The notes beneath the pieces are model-generated. The model saw only the letters and a list, made by a program, of their open reading frames with translations, did no database searches and had not been told where the DNA came from. Positions 38,367 through 54,975 of a stretch of 64,000 nt of DNA are shown one piece after another (within the stretch, counting starts at the first letter, position 1; each line of letters begins with the position of its first letter). Both the position numbers and the translations under genes were made by a program. The stretch is from Nitrococcus mobilis Nb-231 (lineage in GTDB: Bacteria; Pseudomonadota; Gammaproteobacteria; Nitrococcales; Nitrococcaceae): assembly GCF_000153205.1 (NCBI RefSeq), contig NZ_CH672427.1:1620160-1684159 (forward strand). Reading direction: 5' to 3'.

Positions 38367-38393
38367 GGTCAATCGTCCTATCGTTTACAGCGC

Positions 38394-38693
38394 TTATTCA
38401 GGCGCCCCAAACATATCGATATTCTGGCCTTCCGCCAAAGAGACGTAAGCCTTCTTCCAGTCACTACGCCGACCGCGCAGCCGCCCAAAACCCTTGCGCT
38501 TGCCTTTCAGGCTCACTACACGAACACCCTTGACCTGGACCTCGAAGAGGCGCTCGACAGCCTTTTTAATCTCAAGCTTGTTTGCATCACGCCCCACTTT
38601 GAACACCACCTGGCCAGCTGACTCACCAAGCGTTGTACTCTTCTCGGAGACATGCGGGCCGCGCAGAATCTGATAGATCCGCTCAGGGTTCAT
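38394..38693 (-). CDS. rplW: 50S ribosomal protein L23
   Basis: 99-aa L23 starting [19 protein letters not shown]. The ATG at 38693 overlaps the rplD stop as ATGA and is preferred over a GTG at 38702. L23 docks SRP and trigger factor at the tunnel exit. Confidence 0.96.
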   Translation of the reverse strand: MNPERIYQILRGPHVSEKSTTLGESAGQVVFKVGRDANKLEIKKAVERLFEVQVKGVRVVSLKGKRKGFGRLRGRRSDWKKAYVSLAEGQNIDMFGAPE

Positions 38694-39295
38694 CCGAGCC
38701 ACTCCTCTAAGCGATGCACCGCATCCACCGTTAACAGCACCTTCTCATGCCGCAACAGCACGACCGGGTTTAAGCGGTTCGTTTCCCAAACATCCACCGC
38801 CGCAAGATTCCGAGCAGCCAAACGCACATTCTCACTGGGCTCGTTGCTGACGATGAGAACATCCGCGAAACCGAGACTCCCAAGTTCGTCAAGAAGCAGT
38901 TTCGTTTTTGGCTGGGCAAGGTCGAAACGCTCCATTACACATAGCCGCTCCTGTCGAACGAGCTCGGAGAGAATGGCGCGCAAAGCACCACGATACATCT
39001 TACGGTTGACTTTCTGGCTATGATCACGCGGAGCCGAAGCAAAACTTCGCCCACCTCCGCGCCATAGCGGGCTGCGAATAGACCCGGCACGCGCACGGCC
39101 CGTTCCTTTCTGGCGCCACGGCTTGGCGCCGCCACCACGCACCGCCGCACGATCCTTCTGAGCCTTGCTACCGGCACGTCCACCGGCAAGATAGGCGACT
39201 ACGACTTGGTGGATCAGGGGCTCTTTGAACTCGGCGCCGAAAGTTCGCTCCGATACCTGGACCGCACCCGCACCTTCGCGCAGCGGCAGCTCCAT
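38690..39295 (-). CDS. rplD: 50S ribosomal protein L4
   Basis: 201-aa L4 with the tunnel loop [19 protein letters not shown]. In E. coli it is the feedback repressor of the S10 operon. Its start overlaps the rplC stop (TGATG). Confidence 0.98.
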   Translation of the reverse strand: MELPLREGAGAVQVSERTFGAEFKEPLIHQVVVAYLAGGRAGSKAQKDRAAVRGGGAKPWRQKGTGRARAGSIRSPLWRGGGRSFASAPRDHSQKVNRKMYRGALRAILSELVRQERLCVMERFDLAQPKTKLLLDELGSLGFADVLIVSNEPSENVRLAARNLAAVDVWETNRLNPVVLLRHEKVLLTVDAVHRLEEWLG

Positions 39296-39954
39296 CAGGT
39301 TACCTCCTTGCCACGTCGAGTCTTGATCGCCGGTCGAACGACAACGTCAGCCCCCGGACTACCCGGTACGGCGCCTTTAATGATAAGGAGATTGCGCTCC
39401 GTATCCACTCGGACGATCTCCAGATTCTGCACTGTGCGCCTTACAGCGCCCAAATGTCCGGCCATCGCCTTACCCTTGAATACCCGCCCCGGATCCTGGT
39501 TCTGCCCGATCGATCCCGGCGCGCGGTGGGAAAGTGAATTGCCATGCGTAGCATCCTGGGTCCGGAAATGGTGGCGCTTCACAGTGCCGGCAAAGCCCTT
39601 CCCCTTGGTCCTGCTCGTTACATCGACTCGCTGGCCGACGACGAACTGATCGACTCGCAATTCATTATTGTCCGAGGACTCCGTTTCGACACCTCGAGGC
39701 AGACGAAACTCCCACAGCCCACGCCCCATTTCCACACCGACCTTAGCGACATGACCAGCTTGTGGCTTATTCACCCGAGCCGGCCGACGCGTTCCGGTGG
39801 TCACTTGGATCGCCGAATAACCATCCTTGTCTTCGCGTCGATGCTGAGTGATGCGATTCGGCGCGGCCTCGACAACCGTTACCGGCACCGAGGTTCCATC
39901 CTCTGCAAACAGACGCGTCATACCACATTTTCGACCGACGATCCCAATCGCCAT
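39295..39954 (-). CDS. rplC: 50S ribosomal protein L3
   Basis: 219-aa L3 from ATG 39954 ([16 protein letters not shown]); the frame is open five codons further. [15 protein letters not shown] and the loop [20 protein letters not shown] are typical; the glutamine in the latter is the residue methylated by PrmB in E. coli. Confidence 0.97.
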   Translation of the reverse strand: MAIGIVGRKCGMTRLFAEDGTSVPVTVVEAAPNRITQHRREDKDGYSAIQVTTGTRRPARVNKPQAGHVAKVGVEMGRGLWEFRLPRGVETESSDNNELRVDQFVVGQRVDVTSRTKGKGFAGTVKRHHFRTQDATHGNSLSHRAPGSIGQNQDPGRVFKGKAMAGHLGAVRRTVQNLEIVRVDTERNLLIIKGAVPGSPGADVVVRPAIKTRRGKEVT

Positions 39955-40123
39955 CGTCGTTACCCTCATCTTAACGGCAACAGAAATACCTTTGCCTTGC
40001 GTAGCGCTACAGGCTTACTCGAATTGTTTGAATGGTCGCTGACACCGGGGTTATCCGGTGCTGTTCAGGGCCCGCCCCAGCTGACCGAAAACAACAAAGA
40101 ACTGGGGTAGTTCCCAAGATAGC

Positions 40124-40438
40124 TCAATATACCTTAATTTGAACTTCTACACCCGCAGCCAGATCAAGTTTCATCAGGGCATCGACGGTCTTGTCCGTTG
40201 GATCGACGATATCCATAAGGCGCTTGTGTGTGCGCATTTCATATTGATCTCGTGCATCTTTATTGACATGCGGCGAAACCAAAACGGTGAAACGCTCCTT
40301 CTTGGTCGGCAAAGGCACCGGTCCTTTCACCTGAGCACCCGTGCGTTTAGCCGTTTCGACGATTTCCCGTGCCGATTGGTCGATCAACCGATAATCGAAC
40401 GCCTTGAGTCGAATGCGGATACGCTGACTGGTTGCCAT
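40124..40438 (-). CDS. rpsJ: 30S ribosomal protein S10
   Basis: 104-aa S10 (NusE) from ATG 40438 ([18 protein letters not shown]). It doubles as a transcription antitermination factor with NusB. The segment [19 protein letters not shown] is typical. It starts three to six bases after the tuf stop, so the S10 genes are cotranscribed with str here. Confidence 0.97.
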   Translation of the reverse strand: MATSQRIRIRLKAFDYRLIDQSAREIVETAKRTGAQVKGPVPLPTKKERFTVLVSPHVNKDARDQYEMRTHKRLMDIVDPTDKTVDALMKLDLAAGVEVQIKVY

Positions 40439-40443
40439 CACCG

Positions 40444-41634
40444 TCACTCCAAGATTTTGGAGACGACACCGGCGCCGACGGTGCGTCCGCCTTCGCGGAT
40501 GGCAAAGCGTACGCCCTCCTCCATCGCGATCGGCGCGATCAGCGTCACCGACATCTTCACGTTATCCCCGGGCATCACCATCTCGGTACCCTCAGGCAGG
40601 TCGACTGAACCGGTCACATCCGTCGTGCGAAAGTAAAACTGCGGCCGATAACCCTGGAAAAACGGCGTATGCCGGCCACCCTCCTCCTTGGAGAGCACAT
40701 AAACCTCACACTCAAAACGCGTGTGCGGCGTAATGCTGCGCGGCTTGCACAGCACCTGCCCGCGCTCGACATCATCGCGCTTGGTGCCCCGCAATAACAC
40801 TCCGACGTTATCGCCCGCCTGCCCCTGATCAAGCATCTTGCGAAACATCTCCACACCGGTGCAGATCGTTTTGGTCGTATCCCGAATCCCAACGATCTCC
40901 ACTTCCTCGCCAACCTTGACCACACCGCGCTCCACTCGGCCCGTAACCACCGTGCCACGCCCCGAGATCGAGAACACATCCTCAATGGGCATCAAAAACG
41001 GGCGGTCAATCGCACGCTCAGGCTCCGGTATATAACTGTCCATCGCCTCCACTAAACGCAGGACCGCCGGCGCCCCAATCTCCGAATCGTCCCCCTCCAG
41101 CGCCTTCAACGCCGAACCGGTCACAATCGGTATGTCATCGCCCGGAAAATCATACTGGCTCAGAAGCTCCCGGACCTCCATCTCCACCAGCTCCAAAAGC
41201 TCCGGATCGTCCAGCATGTCCGCCTTGTTCAAAAACACGACGATATACGGCACACCCACCTGACGCGCCAACAAAATATGCTCTCGCGTCTGCGGCATCG
41301 GTCCATCCGCGGCGCTCACCACCAATATCGCACCGTCCATCTGCGCCGCACCCGTGATCATGTTCTTCACATAATCCGCATGCCCAGGGCAGTCTACGTG
41401 CGCGTAATGACGCTGCTCCGTCTCATACTCCACATGCGCCGTGGCAATCGTAATCCCACGCGCCCGCTCCTCCGGCGCATTGTCAATCGAGTCAAACGCA
41501 CGCGCCTCACCACCGTACCGCGACGACAATACCTTCGTCATCGCCGCCGTCAACGTCGTCTTACCATGGTCTACGTGACCAATCGTCCCAACATTTACGT
41601 GCGGCTTGGTACGCTCAAACTTCGCCTTGGACAC
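40444..41634 (-). CDS. tuf: elongation factor Tu, copy 1
   Basis: 396-aa EF-Tu with [13 protein letters not shown] (G1), DCPGHADYV (G3) and [10 protein letters not shown] (G4). It delivers aminoacyl-tRNA to the ribosome. The start is GTG at 41634. Every stretch I compared is identical to the second copy at 57390-58580, including a few bases beyond the stop and start. Flanks diverge immediately outside, as expected for gene conversion between the two loci. Confidence 0.98.
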   Translation of the reverse strand: MSKAKFERTKPHVNVGTIGHVDHGKTTLTAAMTKVLSSRYGGEARAFDSIDNAPEERARGITIATAHVEYETEQRHYAHVDCPGHADYVKNMITGAAQMDGAILVVSAADGPMPQTREHILLARQVGVPYIVVFLNKADMLDDPELLELVEMEVRELLSQYDFPGDDIPIVTGSALKALEGDDSEIGAPAVLRLVEAMDSYIPEPERAIDRPFLMPIEDVFSISGRGTVVTGRVERGVVKVGEEVEIVGIRDTTKTICTGVEMFRKMLDQGQAGDNVGVLLRGTKRDDVERGQVLCKPRSITPHTRFECEVYVLSKEEGGRHTPFFQGYRPQFYFRTTDVTGSVDLPEGTEMVMPGDNVKMSVTLIAPIAMEEGVRFAIREGGRTVGAGVVSKILE

Positions 41635-41691
41635 GGCTCATACCTCTTGGCTCAAAGCTGTTGCAATCCGCTAGTTCGCTGTGCCCCGCCA

Positions 41692-43785
41692 TCAGGAGGC
41701 TTTTTGGATTATCTCGCTCGCTATGTTGGCTGGCGCCTCGGCATAGCCACGGAATTCCATAGCGTACGAGGCGCGCCCCTGAGTAGCCGAGCGCAAATCC
41801 GTGGCATAACCGAACATTTCCTTCAATGGCACCTCGGCCCGGATGATTTTGCCGGACAAACTGTCTTCCATGCCCTGAACTGTACCCCGACGCCGGCTGA
41901 TATCGCCCATCACGGCACCCATAAACTCCTCGGGCGTCACGATCTCGACTTTCATGATCGGTTCGAGCAAAACCGGGTTGGCCTTCATGAAAGCTTCCTT
42001 GAAGGCCATGGAGCCGGCAATCTTGAATGCCATCTCCGAGGAGTCCACATCATGGTAGGACCCGTCGAATAACGTCACCTTGAAATCGATCACTGGATAA
42101 CCGGCCAGCACGCCGTTGTCCATCTGCTCCCGAATCCCTTTGTCCACCGACGGGATGTATTCTTTCGGAATCGTACCGCCGACAATGGCGCTGACGAACT
42201 CATAGCCTTTGCCACGCTCTTGCGGCTCCAAACGGAGCCAAACATGGCCATATTGGCCCCGCCCACCGGTCTGCCGAATAAACTTACCCTCAGCCTCGGA
42301 GTGTCTGCGGATACTCTCCCGATAGGCAACCTGCGGTTTACCGACATTCGCTTCGATCTTGAACTCCCGCTTGAGCCGATCGACGATGATCTCGAGATGC
42401 AGCTCACCCATACCGGAGATGATGGTCTGCCCCGACTCTTCGTCGGTGCGCACCCGAAACGAGGGATCCTCCTGCGCGAGCTTCTGCAGCCCGATCCCCA
42501 TTTTCTCCTGATCACCCTTGGTCTTGGGCTCCACCGCGACCGAAATTACCGGCTCCGGAAACTCCATTCGCTCCAGGGTAATCTTCCGGCTCGGGTCGCA
42601 AAGCGTATCGCCGGTCGCGACATCTTTGAGGCCGATCGCAGCCGCGATATCACCCGCCCTCACCTCATCGAGCTCCTTACGCTCCTTCGAGTGCATCTGC
42701 ACGATCCGACCAAAACGCTCGCGCTTATCCTTCACCGGATTCCATACGGTGTCACCGGTGCGGACCACGCCCGAGTAGACCCTGAAAAAAGTCAGAGTAC
42801 CGACGTACGGATCGGTGGCAATTTTGAATGCCAACGCTGCAAAGGGCTCATCGTCAGCGGCATGACGTTCGGCGGGCGAACCGTCTTCGAGTTCGCCACC
42901 AATCGATGCAATATCGCGCGGGCTCGGCAGGTATTCGATCACGGCATCCAGCAACGCCTGCACGCCCTTATTCTTGAACGCACTACCACAGAGCACCGGC
43001 ACGATTTCGTTATTCAACGTCCGGATACGCAGCCCCTCATTAATCTCCTCGCTGGTGAGGCTTTCTTCGTCAAGGTAGCGCTCCATCAACTCTTCGTTCG
43101 CTTCCGCCGCGGCCACGATCAACGCCTCGTGGTAATGCTGGCAGGCCTCGAGCATGTCCGCCGGCGGGTCATCCTGCTTGTAGGTCGCCCCCTGAGTTGC
43201 CTCATCCCAGTAGATGGCTTTCATACGGATGAGATCCACGACTCCGGCAAAATCTTCTTCTGAGCCGATCGGCAACTGCACGGGGATCGCCTGTGACCCA
43301 AGCCGCTGACGGATTTGCTTGACCACTCGCAAGAAATCGGCACCGGCCCGGTCCATCTTGTTGACGAACGCAATCCGCGGCACCTGATACCGGTTGGCCT
43401 GTCGCCAGACGGTCTCGGACTGTGGCTCGACCCCACCGACAGCGCAGAACACACCCACCGCGCCGTCGAGCACCCGCAAAGAGCGCTCCACTTCGATGGT
43501 AAAATCCACGTGCCCCGGCGTGTCGATAATATTGATCCGGGTCTCTGGATACTGCTGATCCATCCCCTTCCAAAAGCAAGTAGTGGCGGCGGAGGTGATG
43601 GTGATACCCCGCTCCTGCTCCTGCTCCATCCAGTCCATAACGGCAGCGCCCTCGTGCACCTCACCTATTTTATGGGAGATACCCGTATAGAAGAGAACGC
43701 GCTCGGTAGTCGTTGTCTTACCGGCATCGATATGGGCCATGATGCCGATATTACGGTAGCGCTCGATGGGTGTTTTGCGTGCCAC
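41692..43785 (-). CDS. fusA: elongation factor G
   Basis: 697-aa EF-G, standard length, with [17 protein letters not shown] (G1), [20 protein letters not shown] (G3) and [12 protein letters not shown] (G4). It catalyses ribosome translocation. Between rpsG and tuf in the str section. Confidence 0.98.
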   Translation of the reverse strand: MARKTPIERYRNIGIMAHIDAGKTTTTERVLFYTGISHKIGEVHEGAAVMDWMEQEQERGITITSAATTCFWKGMDQQYPETRINIIDTPGHVDFTIEVERSLRVLDGAVGVFCAVGGVEPQSETVWRQANRYQVPRIAFVNKMDRAGADFLRVVKQIRQRLGSQAIPVQLPIGSEEDFAGVVDLIRMKAIYWDEATQGATYKQDDPPADMLEACQHYHEALIVAAAEANEELMERYLDEESLTSEEINEGLRIRTLNNEIVPVLCGSAFKNKGVQALLDAVIEYLPSPRDIASIGGELEDGSPAERHAADDEPFAALAFKIATDPYVGTLTFFRVYSGVVRTGDTVWNPVKDKRERFGRIVQMHSKERKELDEVRAGDIAAAIGLKDVATGDTLCDPSRKITLERMEFPEPVISVAVEPKTKGDQEKMGIGLQKLAQEDPSFRVRTDEESGQTIISGMGELHLEIIVDRLKREFKIEANVGKPQVAYRESIRRHSEAEGKFIRQTGGRGQYGHVWLRLEPQERGKGYEFVSAIVGGTIPKEYIPSVDKGIREQMDNGVLAGYPVIDFKVTLFDGSYHDVDSSEMAFKIAGSMAFKEAFMKANPVLLEPIMKVEIVTPEEFMGAVMGDISRRRGTVQGMEDSLSGKIIRAEVPLKEMFGYATDLRSATQGRASYAMEFRGYAEAPANIASEIIQKAS

Positions 43786-43806
43786 AGCTCAATAACCCCG
43801 TTGCCG

Positions 43807-44277
43807 TTACCAGCGGAAGTGCGAGAAAGCCTTGTTCGCCTCGGCCATGCGATGCGTGTCTTCCCGCTTCTTTGCCGCGGCGCCACGGCTCTCTGCAGCT
43901 TCCTGCAGTTCGGCGGCTAAACGATGTTGCATGGTCGTCTCGCCCCGCTTGCGGGCTGCATCGATCACCCAGCGCATGGCCAACGTCGTACGCCGCTGCG
44001 GCCGAACTTCGACCGGTACCTGATAGGTGGCGCCACCGACCCGACGAGATTTCACCTCGACGACGGGCCGCACATTATCCAGAGCGGATTCCAATACCGC
44101 CATAGGCTCTGCCACACCCCGCTCCTTAATGCGGTCCAAGGCACCATATACGATCTTTTCGGCCACCGAGCGCTTACCGTCGCGCATTAACATGCTTACG
44201 AACTTGGTCAGCAACTCGCTCCCGAATTTAGGATCCGGAAGCACCTTACGCTTGGGAACTTCCCTTCGCCGTGGCAT
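43807..44277 (-). CDS. rpsG: 30S ribosomal protein S7
   Basis: 156-aa S7 beginning [20 protein letters not shown]. It nucleates assembly of the 30S head, and is the str-operon repressor in E. coli. Standard length. Confidence 0.98.
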   Translation of the reverse strand: MPRRREVPKRKVLPDPKFGSELLTKFVSMLMRDGKRSVAEKIVYGALDRIKERGVAEPMAVLESALDNVRPVVEVKSRRVGGATYQVPVEVRPQRRTTLAMRWVIDAARKRGETTMQHRLAAELQEAAESRGAAAKKREDTHRMAEANKAFSHFRW

Positions 44278-44320
44278 CGCCTCTACCTGATTAGCTCGAG
44301 ATCAAAACCGCAGCGCTCAG

Positions 44321-44695
44321 TCAGGCCTTGGGCCGCTTCGCGCCGTACTTCGAACGCCCCTGCCGACGCTTGCTCACACCCGCCGTATCGAGTGAACCGC
44401 GCACCACATGATAGCGTACTCCTGGCAAATCCTTCACCCGGCCGCCTCTAATCAATACTGCAGAGTGTTCCTGCAAATTATGCCCCTCGCCACCGATATA
44501 GACAGCTACCTCGTAGCCGTTCGTCAGACGAGCGCGCATGACTTTACGCAGTGCCGAGTTCGGCTTCTTCGGCGTTGTTGTATAAACGCGCGTGCATACA
44601 CCACGCTTTTGTGGGCAGCTCTCGAGGGCCGGGACGTTGCTTTTTGACGCCCTGCGCGTGCGTCCTTTTCTGACCAGCTGATTGGTCGTCGCCAT
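44321..44695 (-). CDS. rpsL: 30S ribosomal protein S12
   Basis: 124-aa S12 from ATG 44695 ([15 protein letters not shown]). [19 protein letters not shown] and [17 protein letters not shown] are typical; Lys43-region residues are the common streptomycin-sensitive form (PKKPNSA). The frame is open upstream to 44824 across the terminator hairpin, but that part is not coding. Confidence 0.98.
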   Translation of the reverse strand: MATTNQLVRKGRTRRASKSNVPALESCPQKRGVCTRVYTTTPKKPNSALRKVMRARLTNGYEVAVYIGGEGHNLQEHSAVLIRGGRVKDLPGVRYHVVRGSLDTAGVSKRRQGRSKYGAKRPKA

Positions 44696-44722
44696 AAACC
44701 GTTCACTCCGCCTCAAAACGAA

Positions 44723-44749
44723 CGACAGGCCGGTCGATCCGGCCTGTCG
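44723..44749 (-). terminator. hairpin between rpoC and rpsL
   Basis: Perfect 11-bp stem CGACAGGCCGG / CCGGCCTGTCG with a five-base loop, followed on the minus strand by TTCGTTTTG. It sits between the rpoC stop (44834) and the rpsL start (44695), in the right place to terminate or attenuate rpoBC transcription before the str genes. The T-tract is interrupted, so partial readthrough is likely. Confidence 0.7.
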
Positions 44750-44833
44750 AAGGTGCGCCAGTTTAGACTTGCACGTCAGGGGTGTCAACCAGAATCCTAG
44801 AGATAGCGGCCGTTGCGACCCCATCCGAGACTT

Positions 44834-49111
<4,278 letters not shown>

Positions 49112-49300
49112 AACCGCGGCCCGTCCAGGCTTGAGTTCATATAGGGCTGACAAGCGCTCGAAGCGCCGTAGCGGCTTATTCCCGCTACCGTGGCCAGCAG
49201 GAGGTACCCCTTTATCGCAGACTCCGTCAATTACCCGACTCCACCGCCAAGGTAGAGACGAGCGGCCCACGTATTGAGCGAGGTGACTGCTGCATTAGGC

Positions 49301-52300
49301 TCAGTCCTGCTCCAGCTCAATATCAATGCCGAGCGAACGGATCTCCTTGACCAGCACATTGAAAGACTCCGGCATACCGGCTTCCATCCGGTGGTCGCCG
49401 TCCACGATATTTTTGTACATCTTGGTGCGGCCCGAGACGTCGTCCGATTTCACGGTCAACATCTCCTGCAACGTGTAGGCTGCACCGTAAGCCTCGAGCG
49501 CCCATACTTCCATTTCACCGAAGCGCTGACCGCCGAACTGCGCCTTGCCTCCCAGCGGCTGCTGCGTCACGAGACTGTAAGGACCGGTCGAGCGGGCATG
49601 AACTTTATCGTCCACCAAGTGGTTGAGCTTCAACATGTACATGTAGCCGATGGTCACAGGGCGATCGAAGGCTTCCCCGGTACGCCCGTCGTACAAGATG
49701 GCCTTGCCTGATTCCGGCAGACCGGCGAGTCGCAACATGGCTTTGATCTCGTTTTCATGAGCACCATCGAAGACCGGCGTGGCCATGGGCACGCCGCTGC
49801 GCAGATTGTCCGCTAGTTCGATGAACTGCTGGCTGGAGAACGAGTCCAAATCCTCTTCGCGACCGCTGGAATTGTAGATTTGCTGAAGGAACCCCTGTAG
49901 CTCGCTTATCTCGGTATGGGTATCCAGCAAATCGGCGATCTTGCGACCCAACGCCTTAGAGGCCCAGCCCAGATGGGTCTCGAGTACCTGCCCGACGTTC
50001 ATACGCGAAGGCACACCCAGGGGATTAAGCACAATATCCACCGGTGTGCCATCCTTGAGATACGGCATGTCTTCCACCGGAACGATGGTAGAGATTACGC
50101 CTTTATTGCCATGGCGGCCTGCCATCTTGTCACCGGGCTGCACTCGACGCTTGACGGCCAGATAAACCTTGACCATTTTGAGCACGCCTGGAGCCAGATC
50201 GTCACCCGCCGTGATCTTGGCCTTCTTCTCTTCGTACCGGCTATCGAAGATCTCGCGCTGTGCCTTGAGCTGCGACTGCACGGCCTCGAGTTGCTGATTG
50301 ACCTCCTCGTCGCGCATACGGATTTCGAACCAGCGCTCGCGCTCGACGCCCGCGAGGTAAGCGCGACTCACCTCGGCGCCGCTGCGCAGACCACCTGGGC
50401 CGCCCGCTACGGCCTTACCCTCCAGCAAGCGCTCGAGGCGGGTGAATGCATCATCCTCGAATATCCGGTATTGATCGTTGAGATCCTTGCGGACATCGGC
50501 CAATTGGCCGGCTTCGATGGATAAAGCCCGCTGATCCTTCTTCACTCCGTCGCGCGTAAAGACCTGAACGTCAATCACGGTGCCATCCATTCCAGTCGGC
50601 ACACGTAGCGACGTATCTTTCACATCAGAGGCTTTCTCACCGAAAATAGCGCGTAGCAGCTTCTCCTCCGGGGTCAACTGAGTCTCCCCCTTCGGCGTAA
50701 CTTTGCCCACTAGGATATCGCCGGCCTTGACCTCGGCACCGATGTAGACGATCCCCGACTCGTCTAATTTGGACAATGCGCTCTCGCCGACGTTCGGGAT
50801 ATCCGCTGTGACCTCCTCCGATCCCAGCTTGGTATCACGGGCCACGCAGGTGAGTTCCTCGATATGGATCGTGGTATAGCGATCTTCTTGCACCACCCGT
50901 TCCGAGATCAGGATGGAGTCTTCGAAGTTGTAGCCGTTCCAAGGCATGAAAGCGACCAGCATATTCTGGCCTAGAGCCAGCTCGCCCATATCCGTCGACG
51001 GGCCATCGGCCAGCACATCGCCCCGCACCACCTGCTCGCCGGGTCGCACTAGAGGGCGCTGATTGATGCAGGTATTTTGGTTGGAACGCGTATACTTGGT
51101 CAGATTGTAGATATCCACGCCTGGCTCGCCCGGCACCGCCTCCTCATCGTTAACCCGGACCACGATACGCGCCGCATCCACCTGTTCCACAGCGCCGCCA
51201 CGCTCGGCAATCACGGTTACACCCGAGTCGATTGCCACCGCCCGTTCCATCCCGGTGCCGACCAACGGTTTCTCCGAGCGCAGCGTCGGCACTGCCTGAC
51301 GCTGCATGTTGGAACCCATGAGCGCACGGTTGGCATCGTCGTGCTCGAGAAAGGGGATCAGCGACGCCGCCACGGAGACGATCTGTTTGGGAGCGACGTC
51401 CATGTATTGAACACGCTCCGGAGTCGCCATGCCAAACTCGTTCTGAAAACGGCAGGAGATTAGATCATCCAGCAACCGACCGTCTTCGCTCACCCGCGCG
51501 TTCGCCTGGGCGATTACGAAGCGGCCTTCCTCAATAGCCGAAAGGTATTCCACTTCGCTAGTCACCCGGCCATCCACAACCTTGCGATACGGCGTTTCCA
51601 GGAAGCCATAGCGGTTGGTACGGGCGTACACCGCCAACGAATTAATCAAACCAATATTCGGCCCTTCCGGGGTCTCGATCGGGCAGACGCGCCCATAATG
51701 AGTTGGGTGAACATCGCGCACCTCGAATCCTGCCCGCTCGCGGGTCAGTCCACCGGGGCCGAGTGCGGATACCCGGCGCTTGTGCGTGACCTCGGAGAGC
51801 GGATTGTTCTGATCCATGAATTGCGAGAGCTGACTGGAGCCGAAGAATTCCTTGATCGCCGCCGCCACAGGCTTGGCATTAATCAGCTCCTGGGGGATCA
51901 GGCCCTCGCTCTCCGCCAAACTCAACCGTTCACGCACCGCACGTTCGACACGCACAAGGCCCACGCGAAAGACATTCTCGGCCATCTCCCCTACGCAGCG
52001 CACCCGCCGGTTGCCGAGGTGATCGATATCATCCACTTGGCCTTTGCCGTTGCGGATATTGATCAGCTCATGCAAAACATCCAGGATGTCCTCATTGCTG
52101 AGCGTACCCGAACCGGTAACCTCTTGGCGCCCAACCCGCAAGTTGAACTTCATGCGCCCGACCGGTGAGAGATCGTAGCGGTCTTCACTGAAAAACAGAT
52201 GTTGAAAAAGGTTCTCCGCCGCTTCGCGGGTGGGCGGTTCCCCGGGGCGCATCATGCGGTAGATTTCGACCAAAGCCTCCAATTGGGTGGTCGTTGGATC

Positions 52301-53365
52301 ACCGCGCAACGTAGTGGAGATGTATGCGCCGCGATCGAGATCGTTGACATAGAGCGTCTCGATGTTCTTGATGCCCGCATCACGTATCGCCTGCACCAGC
52401 TCGCCAGTCAGCTCGGTATTGGCGGTAGCCAATATCTCGCCGCTGCTCTTGTCCACGACATCGTGCGCCAGGATTTTGCCGGTGAGGTAGTCATCCGACA
52501 CATCGAGCTCAGTCAGCCCGCCTCGTTCTAATTGCCGAATATGGCGTGCCGTGATTCGCTGACCGCTCTCAACCAAGAGCACATCATCGATATGGATATC
52601 GAAGGAGGCCGTCTCCCCGCGCAGCCGCTCGGGTATGAGTTCAAGAACAGCCTTGTCTTTTCTTATGTGGAATGTATTTTTCTCGAAGAACCGATCCAGA
52701 ATCTGCTCGTTGTCATAACCGAGTGCGCGAAGCAATATCGTTGCCGGCAACTTGCGTCGGCGATCGATACGCACGAATATCGCATCCTTGGGATCGAATT
52801 CGAAATCCAGCCAGGAGCCTCGATAGGGAATGACTCGGGCGGAGAACAGCAACTTTTTCGAAGAATGGGTCTTGCCTTTGTCGTGATCGAAGAATACGCC
52901 CGGCGAGCGATGCAACTGCGAGACAATGACCCGCTCAGTACCATTGATGACGAACGTGCCGTTGCGCGTCATAAGCGGCAGCTCGCCCATATAGACTTCC
53001 TGTTCCTTGATGTCCTTGACGGTACTCGCGTCCTTATCGTAGATCACCAAACGCACCCGTACGCGCAGCGGAGCAGCATAAGTCTGCCCACGCAGCTGGC
53101 ACTCCTTGACATCAAACGGCGGCTCACCAATACGGTAACTCACATATTCCAGCACCGCACTGCCCGAGTAGCTGGAAATTGGAAAGACCGATTTAAAAGC
53201 CATATGCAGACCGATTTCCGCGCGGTCTTCGACGCGCTTGTCGAACTGCAGGAACTCACGATATGACTCGATCTGGGTAGCGAGAAGGTACGGAACATCT
53301 AGGATTTTCGACTGCTTGCCAAAATCCTTGCGGATACGCTTCTTTTCGGTGAACGAGTAATCCAT
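49301..53365 (-). CDS. rpoB: RNA polymerase beta subunit
   Basis: 1354-aa beta subunit starting [17 protein letters not shown]. The rifampicin region reads [20 protein letters not shown] followed by [12 protein letters not shown], the sensitive-type sequence. [10 protein letters not shown] and the C-terminal [19 protein letters not shown] are present. It is followed by rpoC after about 190 bases. Confidence 0.98.
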   Translation of the reverse strand: MDYSFTEKKRIRKDFGKQSKILDVPYLLATQIESYREFLQFDKRVEDRAEIGLHMAFKSVFPISSYSGSAVLEYVSYRIGEPPFDVKECQLRGQTYAAPLRVRVRLVIYDKDASTVKDIKEQEVYMGELPLMTRNGTFVINGTERVIVSQLHRSPGVFFDHDKGKTHSSKKLLFSARVIPYRGSWLDFEFDPKDAIFVRIDRRRKLPATILLRALGYDNEQILDRFFEKNTFHIRKDKAVLELIPERLRGETASFDIHIDDVLLVESGQRITARHIRQLERGGLTELDVSDDYLTGKILAHDVVDKSSGEILATANTELTGELVQAIRDAGIKNIETLYVNDLDRGAYISTTLRGDPTTTQLEALVEIYRMMRPGEPPTREAAENLFQHLFFSEDRYDLSPVGRMKFNLRVGRQEVTGSGTLSNEDILDVLHELINIRNGKGQVDDIDHLGNRRVRCVGEMAENVFRVGLVRVERAVRERLSLAESEGLIPQELINAKPVAAAIKEFFGSSQLSQFMDQNNPLSEVTHKRRVSALGPGGLTRERAGFEVRDVHPTHYGRVCPIETPEGPNIGLINSLAVYARTNRYGFLETPYRKVVDGRVTSEVEYLSAIEEGRFVIAQANARVSEDGRLLDDLISCRFQNEFGMATPERVQYMDVAPKQIVSVAASLIPFLEHDDANRALMGSNMQRQAVPTLRSEKPLVGTGMERAVAIDSGVTVIAERGGAVEQVDAARIVVRVNDEEAVPGEPGVDIYNLTKYTRSNQNTCINQRPLVRPGEQVVRGDVLADGPSTDMGELALGQNMLVAFMPWNGYNFEDSILISERVVQEDRYTTIHIEELTCVARDTKLGSEEVTADIPNVGESALSKLDESGIVYIGAEVKAGDILVGKVTPKGETQLTPEEKLLRAIFGEKASDVKDTSLRVPTGMDGTVIDVQVFTRDGVKKDQRALSIEAGQLADVRKDLNDQYRIFEDDAFTRLERLLEGKAVAGGPGGLRSGAEVSRAYLAGVERERWFEIRMRDEEVNQQLEAVQSQLKAQREIFDSRYEEKKAKITAGDDLAPGVLKMVKVYLAVKRRVQPGDKMAGRHGNKGVISTIVPVEDMPYLKDGTPVDIVLNPLGVPSRMNVGQVLETHLGWASKALGRKIADLLDTHTEISELQGFLQQIYNSSGREEDLDSFSSQQFIELADNLRSGVPMATPVFDGAHENEIKAMLRLAGLPESGKAILYDGRTGEAFDRPVTIGYMYMLKLNHLVDDKVHARSTGPYSLVTQQPLGGKAQFGGQRFGEMEVWALEAYGAAYTLQEMLTVKSDDVSGRTKMYKNIVDGDHRMEAGMPESFNVLVKEIRSLGIDIELEQD

Positions 53366-53569
53366 CGAGGTTCCTCATCAGTCTGATTCCGTTGGGCGTT
53401 AAGCAAAGTACTAGTACGGTATTGAACAGCGGGATCCTCCCGAATCCGAAGGCAGCAAGCCATAAATTAATCCGGCGATTTGCATTTGCCACAAACGGGA
53501 AAAGGCCGGCAGCTACGACGGCCACCAGCCAACTCCGCGGCGCTCGCGCGCTCTAATCGCTGCAGGCCC
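53366..53569 (-). promoter_or_regulatory. rplL-rpoB intergenic region
   Basis: 204 bases between rplL and rpoB. In E. coli this interval holds an attenuator and an RNase III site that lower rpoBC expression relative to rplJL. A GC-rich self-complementary stretch lies near 53531-53552, but I could not assign a clear terminator. Confidence 0.35.
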
Positions 53570-53950
53570 TTACTTGAGCTCGACGCTCGCACCCGCCTCT
53601 TCCAGTTTCCCTTTGATCTCGTTGGCTTCCTCTTTAGGAATACCCTCTTTGATTGGAACCGGAGCGCTCTCCACAAGTTCCTTCGCCTCTTTCAGTCCAA
53701 GACCGGTAACCGCACGGGCCGCTTTGATCACAGCGACCTTATTGGCGCCAAAGCTGCTCAAAATGACATCGAACTCGGTCTGCTCCTCGGCAGCCTCGGC
53801 AGCTCCCGCACCGGCTGCTGGCGCAGCGGCTACAGCAGCGGCTGCTGTTACACCAAATTTTTCCTCCATGGCATCGATGAGCTCGACGACTTCCATGACG
53901 GTCATATTGCCGATAGTCTCTAAAATGTCCTCTTTGGAAACGGCCATCAT
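53570..53950 (-). CDS. rplL: 50S ribosomal protein L7/L12
   Basis: 126-aa stalk protein with the N-terminal dimer helix ([17 protein letters not shown]), an alanine-rich hinge near 38-55, and the C-terminal domain with [12 protein letters not shown] and [17 protein letters not shown]. ATGs at 53950 and 53947 are adjacent; GAGGAG lies upstream. Confidence 0.98.
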   Translation of the reverse strand: MMAVSKEDILETIGNMTVMEVVELIDAMEEKFGVTAAAAVAAAPAAGAGAAEAAEEQTEFDVILSSFGANKVAVIKAARAVTGLGLKEAKELVESAPVPIKEGIPKEEANEIKGKLEEAGASVELK

Positions 53951-54013
53951 TCATTCTCCTCGGTTGACGCGATATTTTTAACTTAATAGCAGCACACAAT
54001 GGACTTGATCTGA

Positions 54014-54541
54014 CTAGCCGCTCTGTTTAGCATCCCGCACGGCAGCCAACGTCCGGGCCAACTTGCTAGGCACTTCGTTGAGCGTCGTCACCAATTTCTG
54101 AATCGGCGCCTGCATAGTTGCCATAAGACGGCTGAGCGCCTCATCATAGGTCGGCAGGCTAGCGAGACGGTCTGCTTCGGTGGCTGGATAGAGCTTCCCA
54201 CCGATAGCCACCATCTTGACCACGAGTTTGGCGTAGTCCTTGGAAAAATCCTGCACCACCCGCGCCGCCGATGCCGGATCCTCGCGCGAGAATGCCAGCA
54301 GCAAGGGCCCTTCAAAGCCCTCCGCCATGCACTCGAAATGTGTACCTGCTACAGCCCGCTTGGCCAGCGTGTTTTTGATAATCTTCAAGTAGACGCCGGC
54401 CTCACGCGCCTTGACGCGGAGCTGATCCATCTCCGCCGCAGTGAGCCCCCGATACTCCGCGGCGAGCGCGGAGTGTGCCTCCGAGGCAACACCCGTCAAA
54501 TCCCGCACCATCCGCTGCTTTTGATCTAAACTCAATCCCAT
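54014..54541 (-). CDS. rplJ: 50S ribosomal protein L10
   Basis: 175-aa L10 from ATG 54541 (MGLSLDQKQRMVRD), with GGGAGA upstream. It anchors L7/L12 dimers to the ribosome through its C-terminal helix. The frame is open into the leader to 54751, but that part does not resemble L10. Confidence 0.96.
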   Translation of the reverse strand: MGLSLDQKQRMVRDLTGVASEAHSALAAEYRGLTAAEMDQLRVKAREAGVYLKIIKNTLAKRAVAGTHFECMAEGFEGPLLLAFSREDPASAARVVQDFSKDYAKLVVKMVAIGGKLYPATEADRLASLPTYDEALSRLMATMQAPIQKLVTTLNEVPSKLARTLAAVRDAKQSG

Positions 54542-54975
54542 CCGAAATTCTCCCGAAACGCGGTTGGTTTGCGCGCCTATGCCGTACCGGCCCACCTCGA
54601 TCGGGCACACCGCGAACGACCCACGCTTTTCCCAACTTACTCTCCGAATCTTCAGCGGTGGCCTAACGCAGGAAAATGAATGATCCTGTCCCAGCTGCAC
54701 CGTCTGCGCAGGTGGCCTCTGGATAAACCAATGGCCTTTAAGCGTTTGCACGCGCCTAGCGGTCTATGACAAGTGTCCCGTCGAACCGACAGCCTCCATT
54801 GAGCTACTTAATAACTAGATGGCTACAAAAAAAGCGCTAAACTTCATGGCAGCCAGTGAAATGACAGAGCAGAGCCATAGCGTACATAAACAAGGGGCAC
54901 GTCCCAGGCATCCCCATTCCAGCGGCGCTCAGCCTTAAGGTGAGTCGTCCATTCGCCCCCGCCCAAGGCCTACTT
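54542..54975 (-). promoter_or_regulatory. long leader before rplJ
   Basis: 434 bases without a gene between rplA and rplJ. This is where gammaproteobacteria carry the rplJL promoter and the L10(L12)4-binding mRNA leader. The length fits such a leader. I did not resolve the conserved kink-turn fold by eye, so the assignment is by position. Confidence 0.5.

Noticed and set aside
44696-44824. N-terminal extension of S12
   Set aside because: S12 is strongly conserved and starts at MATTNQ; the extension crosses a terminator hairpin.
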